DNA of 64,000 nucleotides from Sphingomonas rosea (GCF_039538065.1 NZ_BAABBR010000001.1:1464501-1528500), one strand, 5' to 3'. Shown: positions 33,815 to 44,380, counted from the stretch's first letter. Numbers and translations are program-made. Notes: generated from the sequence alone by a model not told the origin.

Positions 33815-33845
33815 GGCTGCTTAAAGCGTAAGTGGTCTGTCGCTC

Positions 33846-36692
33846 ATGGCGATCTATCACTTCTCGGCCAAAGTAATCTCCCGCGCGACCGGGGCCAGCG
33901 CACTTGCTGCCGCGGCCTATCGCTCCGCTTCACGGCTCCATGACAAGCGGCTCGGGCGTCATCACGATTTCACCAGCAAGGCCGGAGTCATCCATTCGGA
34001 AGTCATGCTGCCCGACGGAGCGCCGCAGCATCTCTCAGACCGCGAGCGCCTGTGGAACGAGGTCGACGCGGCCGAGAAGAGGGTCGACGCGCAGCTCGCG
34101 CGCGAGGTGGAGTTTGCTTTGCCGCGCGAGCTATCCCCAGAAATCGGGATAGAGCTTGCCCGAGAGTTCGTGGCACGCGAGTTCGTCGGTGTCGGCATGG
34201 TCGCCGACCTCAATGTTCATCGCGACATCGGCCCGGACGGCGAGCCGAAGCCGCACGCCCATGTCATGCTCACCATGCGCGAGATTGGCGAGGACGGCTT
34301 CGGCAAGAAGGTCCGTGAGTGGAACCGGACCGAACTGCTCGAGCGATGGCGAGAGCGCTGGGCCAGCCACGTCAATCAGCGCTTGGCCGAGCTCGACATC
34401 GAAGCGCGGATCGATCATCGCTCGCTGGAAGCGCAGGGCATCGCGCTGGAGCCCCAGAACAAGCTTGGGCCCGCCGCATTGCGCATGGTGGCGGATGGGC
34501 TCGCCTCCGAGCGTCTCGCCGACCACCAGCAGATTGCCCGCGCCAATGGTGACAGGATTATCGCCCGGCCGGAAATCGCACTGGAGGCGATCACGCATCA
34601 GCAGGCCACATTCACCACGCGGGAGCTCGCGAAGTTCATTCACCGCCATAGCGCTGACCAGGAGCAATTCGACCGCGCGATGGCGAGGGTGCGGGCCTCG
34701 CCATCGCTGGTGAAGCTGGGCCGCGACGGGCGAGGGGAGGAGCGCTTCACGTCCCGCGACATGCAGCGGACCGAGCAGCGGCTGGAGCGCGCGACGGACA
34801 TGCTGGCGAGCCGCGTCGGCCATGCCGTCCCGGCCGCAGCTCTGAATGACGCCTTGTCCGCCGCCCGGAGGCGCGGCCTCGTGCCTGGGAGGGAGCAGCA
34901 GGCAGCGCTTCGGAATATCACCTCCGGCCGGGATCTCGCCAGCATTGTCGGCTATGCCGGCACCGGCAAATCCGCCCTGCTCGGCATCGTCCGCGAGGCC
35001 TGGGAAGAAGCCGGTTACCGGGTGCAGGGACTGGCGCTCTCCGGTATCGCCGCCGAGAACCTCGAGAGCGGCTCCGGCATCGCCTCGCGCACCATCGCCA
35101 GCCTGGAACATCGGTGGGCGCAGGGGACGAACCGACTCACCTCCAAGGACGTGCTGGTGATCGACGAGGCCGGGATGATCGGTTCGAGGCAGATGGAGCG
35201 GATCGTCAGCGAGGCGGAGAAACGCGGCGCCAAGCTGGTACTAGTGGGCGATCCCGAGCAGCTGCAGGCAATCGAGGCCGGGGCTGCTTTCCGCGCGATC
35301 GCCGAGCGCCATGGCGCCGTGGAGGTGACCGAGATCAGGCGCCAGCAGGAAGAGTGGCAGCGCGACGCCACCCGTCAGCTCGCCACCGGTCGCACGGTCG
35401 AAGCGCTGGACACCTACGACCGGAACGCGATGGTCCATGCCGCGCCCAGCCGCGAGGCGGCGCGGGCCGAGCTGATCGAGCGCTGAGATAGTGACCGCCA
35501 GGCGAGCCCAAGCCGCTCAAGCCTGATCCTGAGCCACACCCGCGACGAGGTCCAGCAGCTCAACCAGCTTGCCCGCGAGCGGCTGCGCCAGGCCGGAGAG
35601 CTGGGCGAAGAGGTGAAGGTGCGGACCGAGCGTGGTGAGCGTATCTTCGCTGCCGGGGACAGGATCCTGTTCCTCCACAACGAACGCAGCCTCGGCGTCA
35701 AGAATGGCAGCCTTGGCCGGGTGGAGAGCGTTGGCTCCGCCCACATGGCCGTGCTGCTCGACGACGGCCGGGCCATCGCCTTCGACCTCAAGAACTATGC
35801 GCAGGTCGACCATGGCTACGCCGCGACCATCCACAAGGCGCAAGGCGTCACCGTCGACCGGACCTACGTGCTCGCCACGCAAGGCCTGGACCGGCATGCC
35901 GCCTATGTCGCGCTCTCCCGGCATCGCGAGGCGGTGCAGCTGCACTATGGCGAGGACGACTTCGCGAGCCGGGACAAGCTCGTCAGCACTCTATCACGCG
36001 ATCGTGCCAAGGACATGGCCTCGGACTACACGCGTGACTTCGCTGACCGGCGTTCGATCATACTGCCAGCGGTATCGGTGCCGGCGAAGCAGCTGGATAT
36101 GTTCGAGGGGCTAACGCCTGCTCGCCGGCCTGAGCGACAGCCAACAGATTGCCAGCGCAGGCTCCACGACTCAGTGGTGCGGGTCGCAAAGGCCGTCGAC
36201 GGGATCGTTCGTGCACGGAAAAGTGGTGGGCTCGAAACCCCGAAGCAGGCCGCCGAGCTTCGCGCCGCGGCTGCTGAGCTGAATCAGCAGCGGCCTAATG
36301 GGGCGCGTGACCTGAGGGCAGCGTTCGTCCGCGACATGGGGATGTTGGCTGATGCGACGGAAGGGAGAACAGCTGGCGCGATCAGGAGCATGGATTTCGA
36401 ACGGCGCTACTGGACCGACCCGCAGCTTCGCGCCGACCACTTCGTGCGGTCCTGGCGGCAGCTGGGTGATCGCCACGAGTGGTTCGAGCGGCGTGGCGAC
36501 GAGAGTGCAGCCGGCCGGGTGCGGGCGCAGATGACCGCGCTCGCGAAAACGCTCGAGCGGGATCCGCAGCTGGAGTCACTGCTGCGGACCAGAGGAAAGG
36601 AGCTCGGGCTGCCGGCGCACATCGATCGGCCGCTGTCGCAGACGCTGCCGGACTGGATCGGGTGGGGCAGGGGACGGGGAATGGAACGTTAG
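33846..36692 (+). pseudogene. traA: Ti-type relaxase/helicase TraA interrupted by an in-frame TGA
   Basis: The reading frame runs 949 codons from 33846 to 36692 but has TGA at codon 547 (35484-35486). Before it: a MOBQ relaxase domain with Tyr25 in AAAAYRSASRL, His125 and the HxH pair in KPHAHVMLTMRE, then an SF1 helicase with Walker A GYAGTGKSALL and Walker B VLVIDEAGMIGS. After it, the same frame continues with DSDRQASPSRSSLILSHTRDE (20 residues shown from D to D) and helicase motifs VDHGYAATIHKAQGVTVDRT and AYVALSRH. Relatives as I recall them read ERWDSDR here, so TGG (Trp) to TGA is likely. The stop leaves relaxase activity possible but truncates the helicase. Confidence 0.85.
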
Positions 36693-37094
36693 GACTTGAG
36701 AGCGTCTTTGCAGGGTAGTTACTGACGTCAATGGCCATAAAGTAAGCAGGCGTTCAACCCGTTTAGAAGCAAATGCTCGATGTCGATTTCTCAGAAAGGT
36801 GGTGACGCCGACCTAGTTTGCAACGGCGGGAAATGGAACAGCATCGCTCCGGTTCGGACCAGAGACCAAAAACTTTCGGGCGTTGAAGCAAAGATACTCC
36901 GACCGAAATATTGCCGACCGCCTTGGTGATTGCCGCCTACGCTTCAGCTACCTGCCTTCGCTGAATGCTGGATTCTGGAGTCTCTCAACCGTAACTTGAG
37001 GCTTCCTTAATGTTCTTTAGCCGAACACCGCAGGGCCTGCGAGAGCACGACGCAGCCTAGTTTGCTGACATAAAAAAGAAGGGAAGACACGAAT
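36693..37094. other. Intergenic region at the right side of the mobile element
   Basis: 402 bp without a credible gene. Base composition drops toward AT through this stretch and stays low in the next two genes. It may contain the right end of the mobile element, but I found no repeat of left-end sequence, no tRNA and no clear promoter. Confidence 0.4.
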
Positions 37095-37586
37095 ATGTTG
37101 GGACAAGCAAAGGCTCCAGTATATTTGGCCATCTGTGAAGCAATCGCTATATGGTCATGCGCTCTTACATCACACCTGATGATTCAACGGTCCTTACCTA
37201 AAGTCAAAACCGCATATTCATGCCCAGAAGACTTGCACTCAGTTGTTCCTTATATTTTCACTAACCGAAGTGTGTATTGCAATCTTCCAAAGATCGCGAG
37301 TGATATTACGCTATTTTATTTCGGTATAATCATAGCGATATTGCTTGGGTTCCAGGTAGCTTACAGAAAATACGAGCTACCCTTTAAGAGCCAGATAAGC
37401 AGGCGAGCACATTGGAGTGTAAATATATCATTAATTCTTCTGTCTATAGCCTTAGTAACTGGCCTTGAAACACGCAGGAGCAGCTTCGAGTATCTTGTAG
37501 ATGGAAACTTCGGATTGGTGACAATTGCTATTGCCGGACTTGCATTCTTCCATATGTTCAGAGCGACGCGGAGTAGTCCGGCTTAG
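37095..37586 (+). CDS. Small four-helix membrane protein
   Basis: Encodes 163 residues. Four hydrophobic helices are visible: about 7-31, 75-97, 107-126 and 137-155. A loop with two cysteines (AYSCPEDL and VYCNLPK) lies between the first two and probably faces the periplasm. No family is recognised. The gene is AT-rich relative to the core and ends 30 bp before the RTX gene on the same strand, so it may be cotranscribed. A role as helper or immunity protein for that exoprotein is only inference. Confidence 0.65.
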   Translation: MLGQAKAPVYLAICEAIAIWSCALTSHLMIQRSLPKVKTAYSCPEDLHSVVPYIFTNRSVYCNLPKIASDITLFYFGIIIAILLGFQVAYRKYELPFKSQISRRAHWSVNISLILLSIALVTGLETRRSSFEYLVDGNFGLVTIAIAGLAFFHMFRATRSSPA

Positions 37587-37616
37587 TTTCGAACATCTCT
37601 AAGAGGGAGGTTGCAA

Positions 37617-40600
37617 GTGGGTTCAGAACAGCAGCAGCAAGCTGGCGTTTTTCCTTGGGACGATAAGGCCACAGCTGAACAATTAGAGATGTTTCTGAAA
37701 ACTCTGGGCACCACTGTGCAGGCAATTGGTGAGCTGATGCATCAGACGCCAAATGCGAACATAAAAGCGGCGTCTCTTCTTGTCTCTCGCCTTGGCAATG
37801 CCATCAGTGCCGAGGGGGACGGTGTTGCGCAAGGGTTGGATCCCGACGCAACGATAATGGAGATGATCGGTGAGATAGGAGGAGGTGCTCTAGGCAGTCT
37901 CGCTCTTGCAGACGCATCTATAGCTGTGATCGGCTCCATTTTGGGTAACCCTGCAGTCGCAGCCCTAGCCCTTGCAAATCCGGTCACAGCATCAGTCGCT
38001 GCGCTTCTTGTTATTGCAACGATGTCGTATGCCGGCAACGAGATTGGTGGGGCAGTTGGAGCTTTCGTATTGGGTCTTATTGAGTTCTATTTTGATCCAG
38101 ATGCGCAAAGTGAAACAGCAGACTTACTGCGCGGTATCAGCGATCTTTTATCCCGTCTGCTATCTGATCCACTTGTTTTAGATCTTGATGGTGACGGCAT
38201 CGAGCTGCTTTCCTTAAACAACGGTGTCACCCAGTTCGACATTGACGGAGATGGCGTGCTCGAGCGTACTGGCTGGGCAGCTCCCGATGATGGTCTCCTC
38301 GTACATGATCAGAACCTCAATGGGGTTGTCGATGGTGTAGACGAGCTTTTCGGCAACTCGAAAGTGGATGGCTTTGCTGAGCTCGCTCAATTCGACACAA
38401 ACAAAGATGGCAAAGTGGATGGTGCGGACGAAAAATTCGCTGAATTGCGGATCTGGCGTGATTTAAACTCTAACGGTGTTTCCGAGCAGGGCGAGCTCCA
38501 GACCTTAGCTCAAGCGGGTATCGCAAGTATCAGTCTGAGCATTACAAATGCAGCTTCGGAGATCGCTGGGAATGATGTAAAGAGCTACGCAAATTACACC
38601 CGCATAGATGGATCTCTGCGAAAGATTGCTAGCATTGATTTTGCTGTGCAGGAGGTAAAAGCCACTTTGCCTGCTGACGCAGACATGTCCGATCTTATCA
38701 CGTTGCCAAACCTAAATGGTCAAGATGGCCTACAAGACTTGCGTACAGCAATGTACTTTGACTCGTCACTGAAGCAGAAGGTAGTGGACCTGATTGCAGA
38801 GGAAAGTACTTTTGAAACCTTTGCTGATTTCCGTGACGGTGGATTTCTCGATGTAATTTATAAGTGGGCCGGCCTAGACGTCTCTTCTGCGAACGTTGTC
38901 AGCGAAGCCCCCATCTGGCTGCAAGCTTTGGCTAAATTCACCGGAAGACCACTGCTGGAACTATCTGAGCAGCAGATTGAACGAGTGGAAGTGGCTTGGG
39001 AGTCGCTGATCAAGCAGCTTGGCGTATCCTTCCTAGTGCAAGTGTCTCAGATCGATGGTTTGCGACCCCTCATTGAAGCGGCCGAATTATTCAAATCTCT
39101 CGATCCAAATTCCGAAAACTTTGAAACTGAACTTGAGGCCGCACGAGCGACAGTCCCTAGCCTTGAAAGCAGATTGTCCGATGATGGTTATGTTAGCCGC
39201 TTCAGCGGCTTAGCTTTCGATCGTATCACCGGTGCACTGATTGGTGACTTCGCGCAGATCGCGCGAGAATTCCTTGCTGAGCAACCGAGCTTCGGGACCT
39301 TTGGCTTTGCAGGCGGAGGTGGAGGGTCAGCGCGCCCTTCCATGAGCTTGGGTGAAGACTCGGGAGAGAGCCGCCATCCGTGGACGGCTTGGTACGAGGA
39401 CCAGGGCTCGTTGCTCTTCCAGATAGCTCAGCAGATGGGACTAAGCGAAGAGTATGTTCTGAACATCACGGGGTGGAGGTGGCTAGCAGGGCAAGCGACT
39501 GATCACGATGGCACGTCCGGGAACGACGTCATCGATAAAACAGTGACTACCTACTACGTAACCATTGCTACTTCTGAGGCAATCACACGTGTTCCGGTGG
39601 AAACGCGCGACCAACGCATGTTTGGCTTGGGGGGTGATGATGTTCTTAGAGGGAATGACGGCGTTGACCGTCTGATTGGTGGAACTGGCAATGATCATCT
39701 CGAGGGTGGCTCGGGAAGTGACATGTACATCTACTCCAAGGGCGACGGAGCTGACCGCATCGTCGATGCAAGTGGAAGCGCCGATGCTCTCTTTTTCTCA
39801 ACTGATCTAAAGTCATCCGATCTAACCATCACGCGTGTAGGAAAGACCGGGGATCTATTGTTGCAGTTCGGCTCTCCAGGTGACTCAATCGTTTTGACCG
39901 GACAATGGGGAACACCATCGTCCGCAATCGAAAGCTTTAACTTCGTTGGAGAGGTAACGCTTACCACAGCCGATATCGCGAGTCGCTATCTTCAGTCGTT
40001 GGTGACCAGTGCAAATGATCAAATCACCGGCTCTTGGGCAGACGAGATCATCTACTCCGGCGACGGCGATGACCGAGTGTCCGGCATGGAGGGCAACGAC
40101 ATCCTCTCTGGCGGAAATGGAGACGATTCCCTCGACGGTTACACCGGGCGCGACCAGCTCTACGGGGGAGCCGGGAACGACTACCTTTTCGGAAGTGACA
40201 ATGAGGACGTCCTAGTCGGCGGGACCGGAGATGATACGCTTGTAGGTTGGCACGGTGACGACATCTATCGTTTCGATCGGGGCGATGGCCAAGACATCAT
40301 CTCTGATAGTCATAGCGGCTTCGACAAGGTTGAGTTTGGGCCCAACATCCTTGCTTCGGACTTGGTCGTTTCCCAATCTGCCGATGGTGCAGATCTGATC
40401 ATAAATTTTGTCGGAACCAGCGATCAGATCCGCCTCTCTCGCACCCTGGTTGATGGCGCCAACCGGATTGAGGAGTTTCGCTTTGCCGATGGCACTGTTC
40501 TGAACCACGCGCAGTTACTTCAGCTGGCCCTCACGCCGAGTGACAAGGCGAGTGTTCTTTGGGGTAGTTACAATGCTGAGGTGATCGATGCAGGGGGTGG

Positions 40601-43600
40601 CAATGATGAGATCATGGCCAGCGATGGAAATGATTATCTGATCGGCGGGACCGGTAATGATGTCCTGATCGGATGGCACGGCGACGACACTTACCGCTTC
40701 AATCGGGGTGACGGGCAAGACGTCATCTCCGACAACCACAGTGGTAACGACACTCTGGAGTTTGGCGCCGGCATTTCGCCCGCTGACATCGCGGTTTCAC
40801 AGTCGATCGATGGCCGCGACCTGATCCTTAGCATCATCGGAAGTGATGATCAGGTTCAACTGTCTCGAACTGTCAGCGATGGCGGCAACAGGATTGAGAA
40901 CGTTCGCTTTGCTGACGGCACGGTTTGGAGCCACGCTCAGCTGCTCCAGAGAGCTTACCTCGATAATGCGGGGAGTAACTCGTTCTTCGGAAGCTACGAT
41001 GCTGACACCATTGCAGGCGGCGCGGGCAATGATGACATCAACGCCGGCGACGGGAACGATATCCTCATCGGAGGAGCCGGCAACGACACTCTCGTCGGAT
41101 GGCACGGCGATGATACATACCGCTTTGCGCGAGGGGATGGTCAGGACCTTATCTCCGACAGTCATAGTGGCAACGACACACTTGAGTTTGGTGCGGGGGT
41201 CGCTCCGTCAGATATCATCGTCACTCAGTCTAACGATGGTCGCGACTTGATCCTCAGCATCGTTGGAACCAACGATCAGATCACTCTCATTCGAACTCTC
41301 ACCGACGGCGGTAATCGGATCGAGAGTGTGCGTTTTGCTGACGGAACTGCCTGGAGCCACGCGCAACTGCTGCAACGGTCATACCTCGATAACACAGAGA
41401 ACAATATTTTCTCTGGTAGTTACGATGGCGAACTAATCGCAGGTGGTGTGGGTAATGACGAGATCAATGCGGGTGACGGAAGTGACATTCTGATTGGTGG
41501 GAGTGGCAATGACACCCTTGTTGGGTGGCAAGGTGACGACACGTACCGTTTCTCCCGCGGTGATGGCCAGGATATCATCACCGACGGTCACAGTGGCACT
41601 GATGCACTGGAGTTCGGGGCCGGCATTGCACCCTCGGACATCTCGATCTTTCAATCGACAGACGGTCGAGACTTAATCCTCAAGATCGCTGGAAGTGACG
41701 ATCAGGTCCGCTTGGTAGATACGGTAGTGGGCGGCGGGAATCGAATAGAATGGGTGCGTTTCGCGGATGGGACGAGCTGGAGCCACTCTCAGTTGATGCA
41801 ATTGAGCCAAGCTCCATCGACCAACTCAACTCCAATCCTTGGCGACAGCTCTGCGAACAATCTTGCAGGCAGTGCTGCTAACGACACTTTCTACGGCCGC
41901 GAGGGTCATGACACGCTGACTGGCGGACTTGGCAATGACACCCTGTACGGTGAGGGGGGCGACGATACATACATTTTCAATCTTGGAGATGGGCAGGACA
42001 TTCTCAGGGAATATGCGGGGGGCAGCTGGGGCGGTAACGACCGGGTCCTCTTTGGTGCCGGTATCAGCCCAGCGGATGTGATTGTCACACAGGCAGGGAA
42101 TGGCCGTGATTTCCTGCTGAGTATCCGCGGAACCACCGACAGCGTTCTGATCGATGAGTCGATCGCAGACGGCGGCGGCTATCGAGTTGAAAGCGTCCAG
42201 TTTGCCGACGGAACGATCTGGAGCCATGCCGACCTGGTGAGCAAATCGCTGGTGACCACCGCCGGTGCTGATCGCCTTTATGGTAGTGGTGGCAACGAGC
42301 TCCTCGACGGGGGTGCCGGTAACGACATTCTGGACGCCCGCGAAGGCAACGACACGCTGCTCGGTGGAGCCGGCATCGACACATTATATGGACGTGAGGG
42401 CCATGACACGCTGACGGGGGGAACCGGAAACGATATTCTGTACGGCGAAGGTGGTGACGATACTTACGTCTTCAATCTTGGCGACGGGCAGGACATCGTC
42501 AGGGATTATGCGGGCGGCAGCTGGGGCGGTAATGACCGGATCCTCTTTGGTGCCGGCATCAACCCAGCAGACGTCATCGTCACGCAGGCTGGTAACGGCC
42601 GCGACTTCCTGCTCAGCATCCGTGGAACGAACGATAGCATCCTGATCGATGAAACAATTGCCGATGGCGGCGGCTACCGGGTCGAGAGTGTTCAATTTGC
42701 CGACGGGACGGTGTGGAGCCATGCCGACCTAGTGAGCCGATCGCTCGTGGCTACTGTTGGAACGGACCGTCTTTATGGCAGCGGAGGGGGTGAGCTGCTG
42801 GAAGGCGGTGCTGGAAGCGATGCCTTGGACGGCCGGGAGGGCAATGACAGCCTGTTCGGCGGTGCTGGAAACGACACTCTTAACGGGCGCGAAGGTCATG
42901 ACACGCTGACCGGCGGACTTGGCAATGACGTGCTGTCCGGTGAGGGGGGCGACGATACATACATTTTCAATCTTGGAGATGGGCAGGACATTGTCAGGGA
43001 ATATGCGGGGGGCAGCTGGGGCGGTAACGACCGGGTCCTCTTTGGTGCCGGTATCAGCCCAGCGGATGTGATTGTCACACAGGCAGGGAATGGCCGTGAT
43101 TTCCTGCTGAGTATCCGCGGAACCACCGACAGCGTTCTGATCGATGAGTCGATCGCAGACGGCGGCGGCTATCGAGTTGAAAGCGTCCAGTTTGCCGACG
43201 GAACGATCTGGAGCCACGCCGACTTGGTGAGCAAATCGCTGGTGACCACCGCCGGTGCTGATCGCCTTTATGGTAGCGGTGGCAACGAGCTCCTCGACGG
43301 GGGTGCCGGTAACGACATGCTGGATGCCCGCGAGGGCAACGATACGCTGCTCGGTGGCGCTGGCAATGACACGCTGTATGGCCGCCAAGGCCATGACACG
43401 CTCACTGGAGGTACCGGAAACGACATCCTCTATGGAGAGGGCGGCGACGATACCTACCTTTTCAGTCGTGGAGACGGCCAAGATATCGTTCGTGATTACG
43501 GCGGAGATAGCTGGGGCGGCAATGACCGCATCCTCTTCGGTGCCGGCATCAACCCAGCAGACGTTATCGTCACGCAGACAGGGAACGGCCGCGACTTCCT

Positions 43601-44297
43601 TCTTCAGTTGAGTGGCACCGATGATCGAATTGTCCTCGACGAGACCGTTGTCGATGGTGGCGGTTACCGCATCGAGGGTGTCCAGTTCGCGAATGGCACG
43701 ATCTGGAGTCATGCCGACTTGCTGAGAATGTCTCTGGCAGGAACGCCTGGAAGCGATATCTTGAGCGGCGACACGGGTGCCGACGACATCACGGGCGGAG
43801 GCGGTGATGACGTTCTTTACGGGCGTGAGGGTAATGACAATCTTCGGGGTGGGACAGGTCAGGACATTCTCTCAGGCGATGGTGGCAACGACACTTACTT
43901 CTTCAACGTCGGAGATGGTCAGGACATCATAAGAGACTACAGCGGCTCGAGTTGGGGCGGCCTTGATAGTATCCAGTTTGGCGCTGGCATTCTTCCAGAG
44001 AATGTCTCTGTGTCTCTGACGGACGGCGGGCGCGATTTGGTTCTGAAGCTGATCGGAACGAATGATGAAATCATCATCGATCAGACGGTCGTTGACGATG
44101 GCTACCGGATTGAAAACGTGAAGTTTGCGAACGGCCAGTCGTGGACGCACTCTGACATGATCACCTTCGCGAGCGCGCCGCGCTCTACCTCGCCCGTCCA
44201 ATCCCAGAGTGCGACGTCCGAGACCCAGTTGTTTGACGAAGGACCTTCTACCTTTGTGCAGCAGCCTACGTTTGCGAATGACTGGTTAGTCATCTGA
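37617..44297 (+). CDS. Giant RTX calcium-binding exoprotein
   Basis: Encodes 2226 residues from the GTG at 37617, six bases after GGGAGG; a TTG at 37611 touches that site. A hydrophobic region spans about residues 90-165 (LADASIAVIGSILGNPAVAA), followed by EF-hand-like sequence (LVLDLDGDGIELL, FDTNKDGKVDGADEKF). From about 660 to 2140 there are RTX nonapeptides (GGxGxDxL) and associated domains (DTYRFNRGDGQDVISD). It ends in ANDWLVI, fitting a C-terminal type I secretion signal. No Cys-protease, lipase or adhesin domain is seen. No type I transporter is in the window. GC content is lower than in the core. Confidence 0.88.
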   Translation: MGSEQQQQAGVFPWDDKATAEQLEMFLKTLGTTVQAIGELMHQTPNANIKAASLLVSRLGNAISAEGDGVAQGLDPDATIMEMIGEIGGGALGSLALADASIAVIGSILGNPAVAALALANPVTASVAALLVIATMSYAGNEIGGAVGAFVLGLIEFYFDPDAQSETADLLRGISDLLSRLLSDPLVLDLDGDGIELLSLNNGVTQFDIDGDGVLERTGWAAPDDGLLVHDQNLNGVVDGVDELFGNSKVDGFAELAQFDTNKDGKVDGADEKFAELRIWRDLNSNGVSEQGELQTLAQAGIASISLSITNAASEIAGNDVKSYANYTRIDGSLRKIASIDFAVQEVKATLPADADMSDLITLPNLNGQDGLQDLRTAMYFDSSLKQKVVDLIAEESTFETFADFRDGGFLDVIYKWAGLDVSSANVVSEAPIWLQALAKFTGRPLLELSEQQIERVEVAWESLIKQLGVSFLVQVSQIDGLRPLIEAAELFKSLDPNSENFETELEAARATVPSLESRLSDDGYVSRFSGLAFDRITGALIGDFAQIAREFLAEQPSFGTFGFAGGGGGSARPSMSLGEDSGESRHPWTAWYEDQGSLLFQIAQQMGLSEEYVLNITGWRWLAGQATDHDGTSGNDVIDKTVTTYYVTIATSEAITRVPVETRDQRMFGLGGDDVLRGNDGVDRLIGGTGNDHLEGGSGSDMYIYSKGDGADRIVDASGSADALFFSTDLKSSDLTITRVGKTGDLLLQFGSPGDSIVLTGQWGTPSSAIESFNFVGEVTLTTADIASRYLQSLVTSANDQITGSWADEIIYSGDGDDRVSGMEGNDILSGGNGDDSLDGYTGRDQLYGGAGNDYLFGSDNEDVLVGGTGDDTLVGWHGDDIYRFDRGDGQDIISDSHSGFDKVEFGPNILASDLVVSQSADGADLIINFVGTSDQIRLSRTLVDGANRIEEFRFADGTVLNHAQLLQLALTPSDKASVLWGSYNAEVIDAGGGNDEIMASDGNDYLIGGTGNDVLIGWHGDDTYRFNRGDGQDVISDNHSGNDTLEFGAGISPADIAVSQSIDGRDLILSIIGSDDQVQLSRTVSDGGNRIENVRFADGTVWSHAQLLQRAYLDNAGSNSFFGSYDADTIAGGAGNDDINAGDGNDILIGGAGNDTLVGWHGDDTYRFARGDGQDLISDSHSGNDTLEFGAGVAPSDIIVTQSNDGRDLILSIVGTNDQITLIRTLTDGGNRIESVRFADGTAWSHAQLLQRSYLDNTENNIFSGSYDGELIAGGVGNDEINAGDGSDILIGGSGNDTLVGWQGDDTYRFSRGDGQDIITDGHSGTDALEFGAGIAPSDISIFQSTDGRDLILKIAGSDDQVRLVDTVVGGGNRIEWVRFADGTSWSHSQLMQLSQAPSTNSTPILGDSSANNLAGSAANDTFYGREGHDTLTGGLGNDTLYGEGGDDTYIFNLGDGQDILREYAGGSWGGNDRVLFGAGISPADVIVTQAGNGRDFLLSIRGTTDSVLIDESIADGGGYRVESVQFADGTIWSHADLVSKSLVTTAGADRLYGSGGNELLDGGAGNDILDAREGNDTLLGGAGIDTLYGREGHDTLTGGTGNDILYGEGGDDTYVFNLGDGQDIVRDYAGGSWGGNDRILFGAGINPADVIVTQAGNGRDFLLSIRGTNDSILIDETIADGGGYRVESVQFADGTVWSHADLVSRSLVATVGTDRLYGSGGGELLEGGAGSDALDGREGNDSLFGGAGNDTLNGREGHDTLTGGLGNDVLSGEGGDDTYIFNLGDGQDIVREYAGGSWGGNDRVLFGAGISPADVIVTQAGNGRDFLLSIRGTTDSVLIDESIADGGGYRVESVQFADGTIWSHADLVSKSLVTTAGADRLYGSGGNELLDGGAGNDMLDAREGNDTLLGGAGNDTLYGRQGHDTLTGGTGNDILYGEGGDDTYLFSRGDGQDIVRDYGGDSWGGNDRILFGAGINPADVIVTQTGNGRDFLLQLSGTDDRIVLDETVVDGGGYRIEGVQFANGTIWSHADLLRMSLAGTPGSDILSGDTGADDITGGGGDDVLYGREGNDNLRGGTGQDILSGDGGNDTYFFNVGDGQDIIRDYSGSSWGGLDSIQFGAGILPENVSVSLTDGGRDLVLKLIGTNDEIIIDQTVVDDGYRIENVKFANGQSWTHSDMITFASAPRSTSPVQSQSATSETQLFDEGPSTFVQQPTFANDWLVI
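40245..41900 (+). repeat. RTX supra-repeat series 1, 426-bp period, four units
   Basis: The segment encoding GWHGDDTYRFNRGDGQD begins at 40245, 40671, 41097 and 41523, exactly 426 bp (142 residues) apart. Each unit holds RTX nonapeptides, a DTYRF block, an FGAGISPSD-like block, and FADGTxWSHAQLLQ. Confidence 0.85.
41905..43884 (+). repeat. RTX supra-repeat series 2, 495-bp period, four units
   Basis: The segment encoding GHDTLTGG recurs at 41905, 42400, 42895 and 43390, exactly 495 bp (165 residues) apart. Units carry YAGGSWGGNDR in place of the SHSGNDT of series 1. Units 1 and 3 are almost identical in DNA over about 420 bp, closer to each other than to units 2 and 4. Confidence 0.88.
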
Positions 44298-44308
44298 CAG
44301 GCCAAAGG

Positions 44309-44349
44309 TGTTCTCTGGGCTGAGGCTCCTGTACTCAGGCCAGAGAACA
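44309..44349 (+). terminator. Long stem-loop after the RTX gene
   Basis: TGTTCTCTGGGCTGAG and CTCAGGCCAGAGAACA form a 16-bp stem with one mismatch around a 9-nt loop. It starts 12 bp after the RTX stop. There is no T-run, so it could act as a terminator or as a 3' mRNA stabiliser. Confidence 0.6.
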
Positions 44350-44380
44350 TCCTTACGACGTCTGCGAGAGTTGGTGGAAT

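Noticed and set aside
35484..35486. TGA in traA as selenocysteine or programmed read-through
   Set aside because: Relatives carry Trp at this site, and no recoding hairpin is evident; a point mutation is simpler.
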